This document shows, piece after piece, positions 15,855 to 24,019 of a DNA stretch of 64,000 nucleotides. Below the pieces are notes generated by a model. It did no database searches and was not told the origin of the DNA. It saw nothing but the letters and a program-made list of their open reading frames with translations. A program made the position numbers and the translations under genes. How positions within the stretch are numbered: position 1 is the first letter of the stretch; the number at the start of each line of letters is the position of its first letter. The DNA is from Cohnella sp. AR92 (GTDB lineage: Bacteria; Bacillota; Bacilli; Paenibacillales; Paenibacillaceae), in NCBI RefSeq assembly GCF_003990975.1, contig NZ_RZJR01000011.1, positions 207,306 to 271,305 on the forward strand, read 5' to 3'.

Positions 15855-17464
15855 ACTGGACAGTGAAAAGTTCTCGCTAAAAATGGTCGCATAGCAAAAT
15901 AACCCAATCAGCGATTCTGTGGTATCCTTAAGGTTCTCAGGCCAGAAAGGAGAGCAGATCGCTAGATCGGGTTACTCTGTTAGTTTACCCGATTTCGTCG
16001 CGACCGACCATACTATGTTGAAATTTATCAATGAAATTTTATCTGCCTTTCGTGCTTGTTTCTCACGCGCCGCCGCCTTCGAGTGGTTCGTTGTCATCGT
16101 TGTCGGTTTGATGGTCCGTGCCGATCATCTCGGCGTCACTTCCATTGTCCGGGATTTGGCGCTGAATCCGCGTCATTACGAATCGATGCTTCATTTCTTC
16201 CGTTCTTCCGCATGGTCGCTGGAATCACTGCGACTGGCCTGGCAGAGGGTCGTTCACCGTTTCGCTCCGCTTCTGCGTGTGCGCGGACGAGTGGTGTTCG
16301 TCGGCGACGGCGTGAAGCAGGCCAAGGAAGGACGGCATATGCCGGGCGTGAAGAAGCTGCACCAGGAATCCGAAAATGTCGCCAAGGGCGAATACATCTT
16401 CGGTCATCTGTTCGGTGCCATCGGCATACTGGCGGGCACGCGGCACAAGTGGTTCTGCCTGCCCTTGTTCCTCAACTTGCAGGACGGCGTGAAAGCCATC
16501 TTCAAGTGGACGGGTGAACCCGAGGAGCGCCAGGGCTCCCATGTTGTGCAGATGATCGAGCAAGCTTTCGTCGCCGCGCGTACCTTTGGGGAAGCGCTGC
16601 TCCTGCTGGATCGGTATTTCCTGTCCATTCCCGCGCTGCAGCGGCTGGCCGAAGGCGATGGATCGATGCACATCGTCACGAAAGCCAAAATGAATGCCGT
16701 CGCCTACGAAAAGCCTGCACCGAAGAAGCCGGGGCGCGGACGTCCGCCGAAGAGAGGCAAGATGCTGAAACTGGCCGAGTTGTTCCAAACACGCGCAGCC
16801 GATTTTCAAACCGCCGCCGTGACGCTCTACGGCAAGGAAGAGACCGTATCTTTCCTGTCCCTGGATTTGTTATGGGGGCTGGGCCTTTACCAGGAACTGC
16901 GCTTTGTACTCGTTCGACACGGTGATCGCCTTGCCATTCTCGTCAGTACCGATCTGTCGCTTACGGCGGCGGAGATCGTCGAATTGTATGGCTACCGGTT
17001 CAAGATCGAATGTACGTTTCGGGAAATGAAGCAAGTGATCGGCGCGTTCGGCTATCGCTTCTGGAGTACGTCGATGCCCAAGGTGAATCGTTTCCGCCGC
17101 AAAGGCGAAAGCGATCCGCTGGAGCAAGTGACGAGCGAGTCGGATCGGCAGCGGATTCGGTTGACCCTTCAGGCGATCGAAGGCTTCGTCATGTGCAGCG
17201 TCATCGCCACGGGCATCGTACAGTTGATCGCTCTACGCTTTTCCGGTCAAACGCCTGCACTGTTCTTCCGTTATTTGCGTACGCCGTCCAAGTCCATCGT
17301 CTCGGAGGCGACGGTAACGGCATACTTGCGCAAGTCGATTTTTCGCCTGTTTGCCCAAAATCCACAGTTATCCATAACGAAAATAATCCGTTCCAAGCAA
17401 AATTCGTCCGATTTTGACGCCAATTCAATGGCTTCTTAAGCTTTAGAACTTTTTACTGTCCAGT
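15855..17464 (+). mobile_element. IS4-family insertion sequence
   Basis: About 1.6 kb bounded by imperfect terminal inverted repeats: ACTGGACAGTGAAAAGTTCT at 15855-15874 and its inverse, with AGAACTTTTTACTGTCCAGT at 17445-17464 (one mismatch). I could not find a matching target duplication outside the ends, so one flank may have been rearranged. It carries one transposase gene. Confidence 0.85.
15919..17439 (+). CDS. IS4-family DDE transposase
   Basis: 506-residue frame. DDE residues can be placed at VGDGVK (about 133), LLDRYF (about 232) and the IS4 signature Y-x2-R-x3-E-x6-K in YGYRFKIECTFREMK (about 358-370). The frame is complete. The start is uncertain: a GTG at 15919 opens it, but the first ATG is at 16015 (MLKFINEIL) and AAAGGAG lies near 15950. 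Confidence 0.88.
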   Translation: MVSLRFSGQKGEQIARSGYSVSLPDFVATDHTMLKFINEILSAFRACFSRAAAFEWFVVIVVGLMVRADHLGVTSIVRDLALNPRHYESMLHFFRSSAWSLESLRLAWQRVVHRFAPLLRVRGRVVFVGDGVKQAKEGRHMPGVKKLHQESENVAKGEYIFGHLFGAIGILAGTRHKWFCLPLFLNLQDGVKAIFKWTGEPEERQGSHVVQMIEQAFVAARTFGEALLLLDRYFLSIPALQRLAEGDGSMHIVTKAKMNAVAYEKPAPKKPGRGRPPKRGKMLKLAELFQTRAADFQTAAVTLYGKEETVSFLSLDLLWGLGLYQELRFVLVRHGDRLAILVSTDLSLTAAEIVELYGYRFKIECTFREMKQVIGAFGYRFWSTSMPKVNRFRRKGESDPLEQVTSESDRQRIRLTLQAIEGFVMCSVIATGIVQLIALRFSGQTPALFFRYLRTPSKSIVSEATVTAYLRKSIFRLFAQNPQLSITKIIRSKQNSSDFDANSMAS

Positions 17465-17470
17465 AATTTT

Positions 17471-17617
17471 AATGATTATGATTATAGTCCCTTAGTTAGA
17501 TGGATAGAAAAAGATAAAGTTATAATAGGAAGAGAAAAATTAATTATTTCAACTAAGCAAACATTTGATTTTCGAAAGGCAAAAGTTAAATTTAGAGAGA
17601 TGCCACCTCAATCATAA
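17471..17617 (+). pseudogene. 3' remnant of an AT-rich gene cut at the IS4 right end
   Basis: An open frame runs from the IS4 right end to TAA at 17615-17617. It encodes 48 residues beginning NDYDYSPLVRWIEK and ending FREMPPQS, with the same AT-rich, lysine-rich composition as the orphan gene at 9204. It has no start of its own, so the 5' part has been lost. Family unknown. Confidence 0.5.
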
Positions 17618-17680
17618 AAATACATTATTCGACAAATATGATGGTTTTCATGCAAATTTTTATTACTTTTCACCCAGATG

Positions 17681-17985
17681 TTGCAGGGCCATTACGCATA
17701 CTACGGGATGGCGGGAAACATGAGGTGTCTGAACAAAGTCTATGCCGCCGCTGTTACCTATTGGCGTAAAGTGCTGAGCAGGCGAAGTCAGAAAAGCTAT
17801 GTAACTTGGGAAGAATACCGCCACATTCGTACATTATTTCCCCTTAAGCGACCGAAACTCTTCATTCCCTACAATCGATTGAAGACCTACGCTATGCTGT
17901 GAATCCATTTCTGAAGAGCCCGGTGCGGGAAATCTGCACGCCGGGTTCTGTGGGGGTTCGGGCCACCAGTTGGGTGGCCCTTCTA
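17681..17985 (+). pseudogene. Group II intron remnant: C-terminus of maturase plus domains V-VI
   Basis: Residues LQGHYAYYG...YWRKVLSRRSQKSYVTWEEY...FPLKRPKLF (17681-17902) are the end of a group II intron reverse transcriptase/maturase. They are followed by a domain V-like hairpin (GAGCCCGGTGCGGG... CCGGGTTCTG, 17915-17950) and a domain VI-like hairpin (GGGCCACC/GGGTGGCCC). The reverse transcriptase core and the 5' ribozyme are missing. It is a different intron from that at 28520. Confidence 0.75.
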
Positions 17986-17991
17986 CCCAGA

Positions 17992-18016
17992 GGGGCTGAA
18001 AAAAATTCAGCCCTTT
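17992..18016 (+). terminator. Terminator-like hairpin
   Basis: GGGGCTGAA, loop of five A, TTCAGCCC, then TTT. Confidence 0.55.
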
Positions 18017-18225
18017 ACTCTAGCAAAAGTCCAAAGTTAAGATATCATCAGGTTCGACACCTCATGTCATAAATAATTACATGAATATCGATTTTTTTGT
18101 CGATTCCTTCTTGTGCTTGATAAGACAGGCCTACTATAATATAGATAAAATTTATTAGGAATCCATAAATATTAATGGAAAATTATGTATATAACTTACA
18201 ATATAATAACTTGGAGTTGAAGCGG
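18017..18225. other. Leader of the DUF2294 gene
   Basis: About 200 bases. A possible SigA promoter is TTGTGC...TATAAT near 18112-18140. No gene. Confidence 0.35.
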
Positions 18226-18573
18226 ATGAAGAGCAAAGAGATCAATGCTAAAGAGCTGGAACTGTCTAATTTTATCGCGCGCTTCTACAAGGACAACATT
18301 GGCAAAGGGCCACGCAACGTCGAGATCAAATTCACCGACAATATCATGATTTACTTCGTAGAGGGGCTCCTTACCCCGCTTGAGAAAAGCATTCTGCAAA
18401 CGAACGGAGGCAAGGAAGTCGTCACTTCGGGGCGACTTCTTATCGTAAATAACTGGAAGCCGAAGCGGTTGGAAGCATTCGAGAAGATTGTCGAGAAGAA
18501 AATCGTCGATGAATATATCTCGCTGGATATCGATAAGGATCTTGCTATCGGGCTCGTGGTTTTGCAGAAGTAA
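18226..18573 (+). CDS. DUF2294 / MpsC-family protein
   Basis: A 115-aa protein of the DUF2294 family, which includes MpsC of the staphylococcal Na+-translocating membrane-potential system. The conserved core is FIARFYKDNIGKGPRNVEI...YFVEGLLTPLEKSI...VDEYISLDIDKDLAIGLVVL. Start at 18226 (MKSKEIN) has GGAG 9 bases upstream; an earlier in-frame ATG at 18175 lacks one. No mpsA/mpsB partners lie nearby, and DUF2294 proteins are common singletons in Bacilli, so transport is not implied. Confidence 0.75.
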   Translation: MKSKEINAKELELSNFIARFYKDNIGKGPRNVEIKFTDNIMIYFVEGLLTPLEKSILQTNGGKEVVTSGRLLIVNNWKPKRLEAFEKIVEKKIVDEYISLDIDKDLAIGLVVLQK

Positions 18574-18635
18574 GCAGAAGTGATGGTTAACTATCGATGT
18601 TATTGTTGTGTTAATTATTTGTAAAAATATGAGTG

Positions 18636-18664
18636 TTGACAGAGAATTAAATGTAATTTATATT
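18636..18664 (+). promoter_or_regulatory. SigA promoter of the thiamin-pyrimidine/Rut-like operon
   Basis: TTGACA (18636-18641), 17 bp, TATATT (18659-18664). Near-consensus; predicted start about 18671, some 205 nt before the first gene. Confidence 0.8.
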
Positions 18665-18670
18665 GACATT

Positions 18671-18811
18671 ACAACTTCATATCATCAAAGAACAAGGGTG
18701 ATGAGCCCATGTTTGATATAAGATAACACGGGTGGTACTGATTGAACGATCGAGGACAAACCGTGACTAAATAGGTCCCTATTTAGACACGGTTTGTCCT
18801 TTTCTTTTTCA
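18671..18811 (+). promoter_or_regulatory. Candidate attenuator/riboswitch leader
   Basis: The leader before the YlmB-like gene has a 5' domain (TCAAA...TTTGA around GGGTGATGAGCCC, 18688-18718). It then has an antiterminator strand CACGG (18727-18731) that can pair with CCGTG (18761-18765). CCGTG is also the 5' arm of the terminator at 18754. Mutually exclusive pairing of CCGTG is the hallmark of transcription attenuation. It does not match the TPP riboswitch consensus. It has GGGTGGTAC like a T-box, but only about 60 nt precede that, too few for Stem I. The aptamer class is unassigned. Confidence 0.5.
18754..18811 (+). terminator. Intrinsic terminator inside the operon leader
   Basis: A 12-bp GGACAAACCGTG/CACGGTTTGTCC stem is stacked on an 8-bp CTAAATAG/CTATTTAG stem, followed by TTTTCTTTTTC. 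It lies upstream of the first gene, so it must be bypassed for expression. Confidence 0.85.
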
Positions 18812-18876
18812 CTTAGCCGCTCGCGATTATCTCCGATGTGAAGTCAATCTTGGAATGGGGGTTGAAGGAGAAACAA

Positions 18877-20154
18877 ATGGAGACGACCTTGCAGGACATT
18901 CTGAAGCAAATCGATCTTAGACAGCAGGAGATGATCGATCTACTATGCGATTTGATCTCCTTCCGAACGCCAGCTCCGCCGGCCCGTAATACGCAGGACA
19001 TTCAGCAATATATCGCTCAGTACCTCGAGCGGATCGGCTTCTCGATCGATCAATGGGACGTGTATCCGAACGATCCCAACGTCGTGGGCGTTCTGAAAGG
19101 AACCCGGCCCGACCGATACAATAGCCTCATCGTGAACGGCCATGTGGATGTAGCCGAGGTGAATGAGAAGGAAGAAGTGTGGGAGAGAGGACCTTTCACT
19201 CCGATTGTTAGGGACGGCGTCGTGATCGGGCGCGGAGCGGCAGACATGAAGGGCGGAGTCGCCGGCGCGCTGTTCGCGATCAAGCTTCTCCGCGAGAGCG
19301 GGCTGGAGCTTCCGGGAGATCTGATCTTCGAGTCCGTTATCGGGGAGGAAGTCGGAGAAGCGGGTACGCTGCAGTGCTGCAACCGGGGCTATGCGGCGGA
19401 CTTCGCGGTCGTCGTGGACACCTCCGATCTGCACATCCAGGGGCAAGGCGGGGTGTTCACCGGATGGATTACCGTCAAGAGCGACCAGACGTTCCACGAT
19501 GCGAACCGAAGAAGCATGATTCACGCGGGAGGCCAACTTGTCGGGGCTAGCGCCATCGAGAAGATGATGAAGATCGTGCAAGGGCTGCAGGAGCTGGAAC
19601 GGCATTGGGCGGTGACGAAGAGCTATCCCGGCTGTCCTCCGGGCATGACGACCATCAATCCGGCCGTTATCGAGGGAGGAAGGCATGCCGCCTTTATCGC
19701 GGATGAATGCAGGCTCTGGATTACCGTTCATACCTATCCGAACGAGTCCTTCGAGCAAGTATCCGCAGATATTGAACGGCACATCCGGAATGTCGCGCTG
19801 GGAGACGTCTGGCTGAAGGATCACCCTCCGAGCTTTGTCTGGGGAGGCTCCTCCATGATCGAGGATCGGGGAGAGGTATTCCCGGCGCTGGAGGTGGACC
19901 CCGATCATCCGGGAGTCGCGATTCTGGCTGCCAAGCACGAATGCGTAACGGCCGAGGCGGCTTCCGTCGATGTCTCGCCAACGGTGACGGATGGAGGGTG
20001 GCTCGGTAATGCGGGCATTCCGACCGTGATCTACGGTCCCGGGGATCTGCGTCATGCCCATGCGGTGAACGAGCAAGTGTCGATCGGCCAATTAGTCGAA
20101 TATTCGAAGGTTATGGTTTCCTTCATCTACGAATGGTTGAACACGCGGAAATAG
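18877..20154 (+). CDS. M20-family deacylase, YlmB-like (formylaminopyrimidine deformylase)
   Basis: A 425-aa M20/ArgE-DapE-family metallohydrolase. Zinc-ligand motifs are NGHVDV near residue 85, GRGAADMKGG near 118, GEEVGEAGT near 152 and RHAHAVNE near the end. Such proteins are often called acetylornithine deacetylase. With TenA and a ThiXYZ-like transporter in the same operon, the better guess is YlmB, which removes formyl from N-formyl-4-amino-5-aminomethyl-2-methylpyrimidine in thiamin salvage. Start at 18877, 6 bases after AAGGAGA; an earlier ATG at 18838 has no ribosome site. Confidence 0.8.
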   Translation: METTLQDILKQIDLRQQEMIDLLCDLISFRTPAPPARNTQDIQQYIAQYLERIGFSIDQWDVYPNDPNVVGVLKGTRPDRYNSLIVNGHVDVAEVNEKEEVWERGPFTPIVRDGVVIGRGAADMKGGVAGALFAIKLLRESGLELPGDLIFESVIGEEVGEAGTLQCCNRGYAADFAVVVDTSDLHIQGQGGVFTGWITVKSDQTFHDANRRSMIHAGGQLVGASAIEKMMKIVQGLQELERHWAVTKSYPGCPPGMTTINPAVIEGGRHAAFIADECRLWITVHTYPNESFEQVSADIERHIRNVALGDVWLKDHPPSFVWGGSSMIEDRGEVFPALEVDPDHPGVAILAAKHECVTAEAASVDVSPTVTDGGWLGNAGIPTVIYGPGDLRHAHAVNEQVSIGQLVEYSKVMVSFIYEWLNTRK

Positions 20155-20179
20155 AAACGGATAGCGGGGAGAGATGGAT

Positions 20180-21310
20180 ATGGCAGGATCGGCTCGAACT
20201 CTGGAATTGGGAGTGTTTATCCCGGTGGGCAACGGTGGATGGATTACGTCCACGAACTCGCCGCAGCTCCCGGCAACCTACGAATACAACAAGCAAGTAA
20301 CGTTGCTTGCGGAGAAGCTGGGTCTCGACTTCGCGCTCAGCATGGCGAAGTGGCGAGGCTACGGCGGAGAGACGAACCATTGGGATGTGACGCTGGAATC
20401 GATAACGACCATGGCCGGTCTTGCCGAAGCGACGCAACGCATCAAAATTTGGGGAACCGTCCACATGATGATTTTCCCGCCGGCGATCGTAGCCAAGATG
20501 TCCGCAACGCTGGATCAAATATCGGGCGGCCGGTTCGGATTGAATCTCGTCTCCGGCTCGAACCCGTACGATTTGAGCCAGATGGGGCTCTGGAAGGACC
20601 TCAACCATGGACAGAGATACGATCTCGGGGAGGAGTGGATCAAGGTCGTTCGCCGGCTATGGACGGAAGATCGGGTGGATCACAAAGGGACTTACTTCGA
20701 GCTGAACGATTGCATGTCGTATCCCAAGCCGAGCCGACACCCGACGATCATCTGCGCAGGCCAATCGGATCGCGGCTTCCGCTTCACGGTTGAGAATTGC
20801 GATGTCGCGTTCTTCTGGGGCAGCGACGATCCCGCCAGCATCAAGCGGGCTCTAAGGGCTAAGGAAATCGCGAGGGAGATGAACAAGCCGGACTTCAAGA
20901 CGAATGCGCTCGTAACGCTCATTCCCGGGCGAACCGACGAAGAAGCCCAGGCGCGGCTGGATCACTATAACGCCGGAGTCGACAAGATCGCCTTGGCTAC
21001 TCAAGCGGTGGAGTACTCCACGGACGTAAGCGTCACCATCAACCAGGCCGCGCAGAATTTCCTTAAGCAGAACGAGACGTTCAGCGCCGTGCTGCCGGGA
21101 ACGATGGCGGGATCGCCGGAGACGTTGGCGAAGCGGCTGGCTTACCTGGTGAACGAAGGCGATATCGATTCCGTTACGCTGATCGTGCCGGACTTTATCG
21201 GCGACCTGGAGACGGTCGGTCGCGAAGTTACGCCTCTGCTTCGGAAGTACGGCATCGAGACGTTCGCCGCCTCGAAGGCCGCTTCGGTCGAGGAAGAGGC
21301 TGCGAGATGA
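20180..21310 (+). CDS. RutA-like flavin-dependent monooxygenase
   Basis: A 376-aa luciferase-like FMNH2-dependent oxygenase. It matches E. coli RutA in several blocks: GVFIPVGNGGWITST (RutA GVFVPIGNNGWLIST), DFALSMAKWRGYGGET near 50, LDQISGGRFGLNLVSG near 112 and ICAGQSDRGF near 195. RutA opens the uracil ring. The neighbours here point to a thiamin-type pyrimidine as substrate. Start at 20180 (8 bases after GGGGAG) rather than 20174. It overlaps the next gene by four bases. Confidence 0.85.
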   Translation: MAGSARTLELGVFIPVGNGGWITSTNSPQLPATYEYNKQVTLLAEKLGLDFALSMAKWRGYGGETNHWDVTLESITTMAGLAEATQRIKIWGTVHMMIFPPAIVAKMSATLDQISGGRFGLNLVSGSNPYDLSQMGLWKDLNHGQRYDLGEEWIKVVRRLWTEDRVDHKGTYFELNDCMSYPKPSRHPTIICAGQSDRGFRFTVENCDVAFFWGSDDPASIKRALRAKEIAREMNKPDFKTNALVTLIPGRTDEEAQARLDHYNAGVDKIALATQAVEYSTDVSVTINQAAQNFLKQNETFSAVLPGTMAGSPETLAKRLAYLVNEGDIDSVTLIVPDFIGDLETVGREVTPLLRKYGIETFAASKAASVEEEAAR

Positions 21311-21717
21311 GGAACGATCATATTGTCACCTTCCCGCCGGAGTGGGAATGGGAGAGGAGCATGCCTCCCGCTTCAATTGTCCGCACGGGCAACACTCTTT
21401 ATCTCTCCGGTCAGATCGCGTTGGGGCCGGACGGAACGATCGTCGGCGGGGACGATCTTAAGGCTCAATCCTTCCAGTGCTTCAGCAATATCCAGGCGGT
21501 TCTGGCGAGGGCCGGCGCGTCCATGAGGGATATCGTCAAGCTGGTCACCTATTACGCCTGCGATATGACGCCTGAAGCGGTGAAGGCTTATTGGGAAGTT
21601 CGAGGACAGTTCTTCGGCGACTACAGTCCGGCAAGCACGGGAGTGAGGGTGCATTCGCTTATCTATCCCGATTGCCTGATCGAGGTCGAAGCGATAGCCG
21701 TACTTCCATCCGAGTAA
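21307..21717 (+). CDS. RidA/RutC-superfamily protein lacking the deaminase arginine
   Basis: A 136-aa YjgF/YER057c/UK114-family protein with TGNTLYLSGQIALGPDG, AGASMRDIVKLVTYYACD and LIEVEAIAVLP. Canonical RidA and RutC have PAR at the end of the active-site strand (Arg105 in RidA). Here it is PAS (SPASTGVRV), so imine-deaminase chemistry of the RidA type is doubtful. Position directly behind the RutA-like gene mirrors rutA-rutC. ATGA coupling to the upstream gene. Confidence 0.85.
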   Translation: MRNDHIVTFPPEWEWERSMPPASIVRTGNTLYLSGQIALGPDGTIVGGDDLKAQSFQCFSNIQAVLARAGASMRDIVKLVTYYACDMTPEAVKAYWEVRGQFFGDYSPASTGVRVHSLIYPDCLIEVEAIAVLPSE

Positions 21718-21747
21718 TAACTTCAACAGGTAGAAGGGGGGATTTCC

Positions 21748-22299
21748 ATGCCCAAGATCGCGATCGTATCCGGATGTTCTGCCAAAAGCTCAAGGCTGAC
21801 GGGGCTCACGGATTATTGCTTGAACTACTTGCAGAGTCGTGGGATCGAGACCGAGGTTTTGTATCCGATCGATCTGCCGGCCGAGAGGTTGCTTCGCGCC
21901 GACTTCGCGGATCCTTCGATTAAGGAAGCCGTTGCCCTGGTTGAACGGGCTGACGCGGTCATTCTCGCCAGCCCGGTGTATAAAGCGGCTTACTCGGGGG
22001 TGCTTAAGCTGTTCATCGATATGCTTCCTCAGAAGGGCTTGCAGAACAAGAAGGTATTTCCTCTCTTCATTGGAGGCACCATCGCCCATCTGCTGTCGAT
22101 CGACTATGCGCTCAAGCCGGTAATATCCGCGTTGGGGGGCACACATATTCTCCAAGGCGTATACGCGGTGGATCAATGGGTGAATCGGCTTGAGGCTGGC
22201 GGCTTCGAGCTGAAGGAGGAAGTTGTGCCTCGTCTGCGGGAAGCGCTGCAGAGCCTGCTTCAGGAGCTGGGCGAATCTCCGAGCCTGCAGCCCCAATAG
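21748..22299 (+). CDS. NAD(P)H-dependent FMN reductase (SsuE-like)
   Basis: A 183-aa flavodoxin-fold reductase: IAIVSGCSAKSSRL at the N-terminus, ASPVYKAAYSGVLKLFIDMLP near 75 and FIGGTIAHLLSIDYALKPV near 110, as in SsuE. It would supply reduced FMN to the RutA-like oxygenase two genes upstream, playing the RutF role although it belongs to a different family. RBS AGGGGGG lies before the ATG. Confidence 0.88.
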   Translation: MPKIAIVSGCSAKSSRLTGLTDYCLNYLQSRGIETEVLYPIDLPAERLLRADFADPSIKEAVALVERADAVILASPVYKAAYSGVLKLFIDMLPQKGLQNKKVFPLFIGGTIAHLLSIDYALKPVISALGGTHILQGVYAVDQWVNRLEAGGFELKEEVVPRLREALQSLLQELGESPSLQPQ

Positions 22300-22367
22300 G
22301 GAACGAAGAACGAGAATCACCTGAAGGCTTCGATGGATTGTCACGATTAAATACGAGGTGAGCTTAT

Positions 22368-23063
22368 ATGAATATGTTGGATAAATTCCGGACGAGCGGC
22401 TTCACCGGCAGATTGCATGCCGCGGCATCCCCGATCTGGAATGGAAGCCTGGACCATCCGTTCCTGAAGGAGCTGAAGGAAGGGACGCTGGATGAGCGCA
22501 AGTTCGCGTTCTTCCTGAAGCAGGATTACGTGTATCTGATTTACTACGCGAAGCTTTTCGCTCTCGGGGTTCAGAAGGCGGACGACCTGCCGACGATGGA
22601 GAAGTTCGCGGAGCTCGTCCATTCGACCTTGAACATGGAGATGGAACTGCACCGCAGGCTTTCGGAGAAATTCGGGGTGTCTCGGGAGGAGCTCGAGAAC
22701 ACGAAGCCGTCCTCGGTGACGCTGGCTTACACCCATTATATGTACGGAGTCGCCCAGAACGGCTCGCTCGCTGATCTGACGGCCGCACTTCTTCCCTGCA
22801 CGTGGAGCTATTACGAGTACGGACTTCGGTTCTCGGCGATCGAGCAATCCCTCGAGCATCCGTTGTACCGCGATTGGATAATGACGTATGCGTCGAGCGA
22901 ATTCGGAGAGCTGGCCGAGTGGCTCATCTCGCTTATGGAGAGGCTGGGCTCCGGGCTGCCGGAGGACCGCCAGAAGAAGCTGGAGGAGCACTTTGTTTAC
23001 GCCTCGCGGTTCGAGCATATGTTCTGGGACATGGCTTACAACGAAATGATGTGGCTCGAGTAA
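22368..23063 (+). CDS. tenA: TenA aminopyrimidine aminohydrolase / thiaminase II
   Basis: TenA hydrolyses 4-amino-5-aminomethyl-2-methylpyrimidine to HMP, or thiamin to HMP and thiazole. The 231-aa all-helical protein has the catalytic Cys in LLPCTWSYYEYG near residue 144 and the essential Glu region FVYASRFEHMFWDMAY near 213. Length is normal. It links the operon to thiamin pyrimidine. Confidence 0.93.
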   Translation: MNMLDKFRTSGFTGRLHAAASPIWNGSLDHPFLKELKEGTLDERKFAFFLKQDYVYLIYYAKLFALGVQKADDLPTMEKFAELVHSTLNMEMELHRRLSEKFGVSREELENTKPSSVTLAYTHYMYGVAQNGSLADLTAALLPCTWSYYEYGLRFSAIEQSLEHPLYRDWIMTYASSEFGELAEWLISLMERLGSGLPEDRQKKLEEHFVYASRFEHMFWDMAYNEMMWLE

Positions 23064-23113
23064 GCCGAACGGGCCAATGGGCAGCGGCAAGAGTGAAGGA
23101 GGAGAACACGCTC

Positions 23114-24019
23114 ATGAACATATCCCATCCTGCAGCAGCGGACAAGGGCGATTCCGCCGGAGCGACAGGCACGAAGGCGCCGCCCGCGCTGCTTGAGGTC
23201 GATGGAATGACCTTTGGCTACAATGTCGAACGAACCTTGCTTGATAACGTCAGCTTCCGCATTCAACCCGGAGAATTTGTATCGTTGCTAGCTCCGAGCG
23301 GCTCTGGCAAGAGTACCATATTCCGTTTGATCGCGGGGCTCCTCGAACCGCAGAGCGGCAGCGTTACGATTCGTTCCGGCCGTCCGGGGAAGGGCGGGAA
23401 GAACTCCCGTCTCGGCCAGGTCGGCTACATGCCGCAGAAGGATTGCTTGATGCCCTGGAGATCCGTTCTGGATAACGCCGTGCTCGGCATGGAGCTGCAA
23501 GGCGTACCCAGACGCCAAGCCATTGAGAAGGTGCGGGAGATGATGCCTTCGTTCGGACTTGCAGGCACGGAGAAGAAATATCCGCACGAACTGTCGGGAG
23601 GCATGCGTCAGCGCGTATCGTTTCTTCGTTCCGTCGTATGCGGAACCGAGATCATGCTGCTTGACGAGCCGTTCAGCGCCCTTGACGCGATGACTCGGGT
23701 CGATATGCAGGAATGGCTGCTCAGCGTCTGGGAGCAATACCGAAGCTCGATTCTGTTCATCACGCACGATGTAGACGAAGCGCTGCTATTGTCCGATCGC
23801 GTGCTCGTCGCCACCGAGTCGCCCATTCGAGAGCTTCACGAGATCGTGATCGACATGCCGCGCCCTCGCAGCTACGGCGATACGGTGGGCGAGATCTTCG
23901 CTGCGCGCAAGAAAAAGGTTCTGGAGCTGCTGCACTTCGGACAGACGTCCTCCTCCAATGCCAACCGGAGCAGCGCTCCCGTTCGGACGCAGCCTTCCCG
24001 AGAGGAGGGGATCGGATGA
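23114..24019 (+). CDS. ABC transporter ATPase (ThiZ-like)
   Basis: A 301-aa cytoplasmic ATPase with Walker A GSGKST near residue 62, signature LSGGMRQR near 158 and Walker B MLLDEPFSALD near 180. The N-terminal 33 residues are low in complexity. Start at 23114, 9 bases after GGAGGAG. Its stop overlaps the permease start. By context it powers pyrimidine uptake with the next two products, as in ThiXYZ for formylaminopyrimidine. Confidence 0.88.
   Translation: MNISHPAAADKGDSAGATGTKAPPALLEVDGMTFGYNVERTLLDNVSFRIQPGEFVSLLAPSGSGKSTIFRLIAGLLEPQSGSVTIRSGRPGKGGKNSRLGQVGYMPQKDCLMPWRSVLDNAVLGMELQGVPRRQAIEKVREMMPSFGLAGTEKKYPHELSGGMRQRVSFLRSVVCGTEIMLLDEPFSALDAMTRVDMQEWLLSVWEQYRSSILFITHDVDEALLLSDRVLVATESPIRELHEIVIDMPRPRSYGDTVGEIFAARKKKVLELLHFGQTSSSNANRSSAPVRTQPSREEGIG

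Noticed and set aside
15845..17475. Target-site duplication of the IS4 element
   Set aside because: The bases just outside the two inverted repeats do not match, so no duplication can be claimed.
18226..18573. Part of a sodium-translocating Mps system
   Set aside because: Only the DUF2294/MpsC-like gene is present, with no mpsA or mpsB neighbour.
18721..18766. T-box riboswitch in the operon leader
   Set aside because: GGGTGGTAC resembles the T-box, but only about 60 nt separate it from the predicted start, too few for Stem I, and the downstream genes are not amino-acid or tRNA related.
18671..18811. TPP riboswitch
   Set aside because: The conserved CTGAGA and ACCTGATCTGG-type strings are absent.
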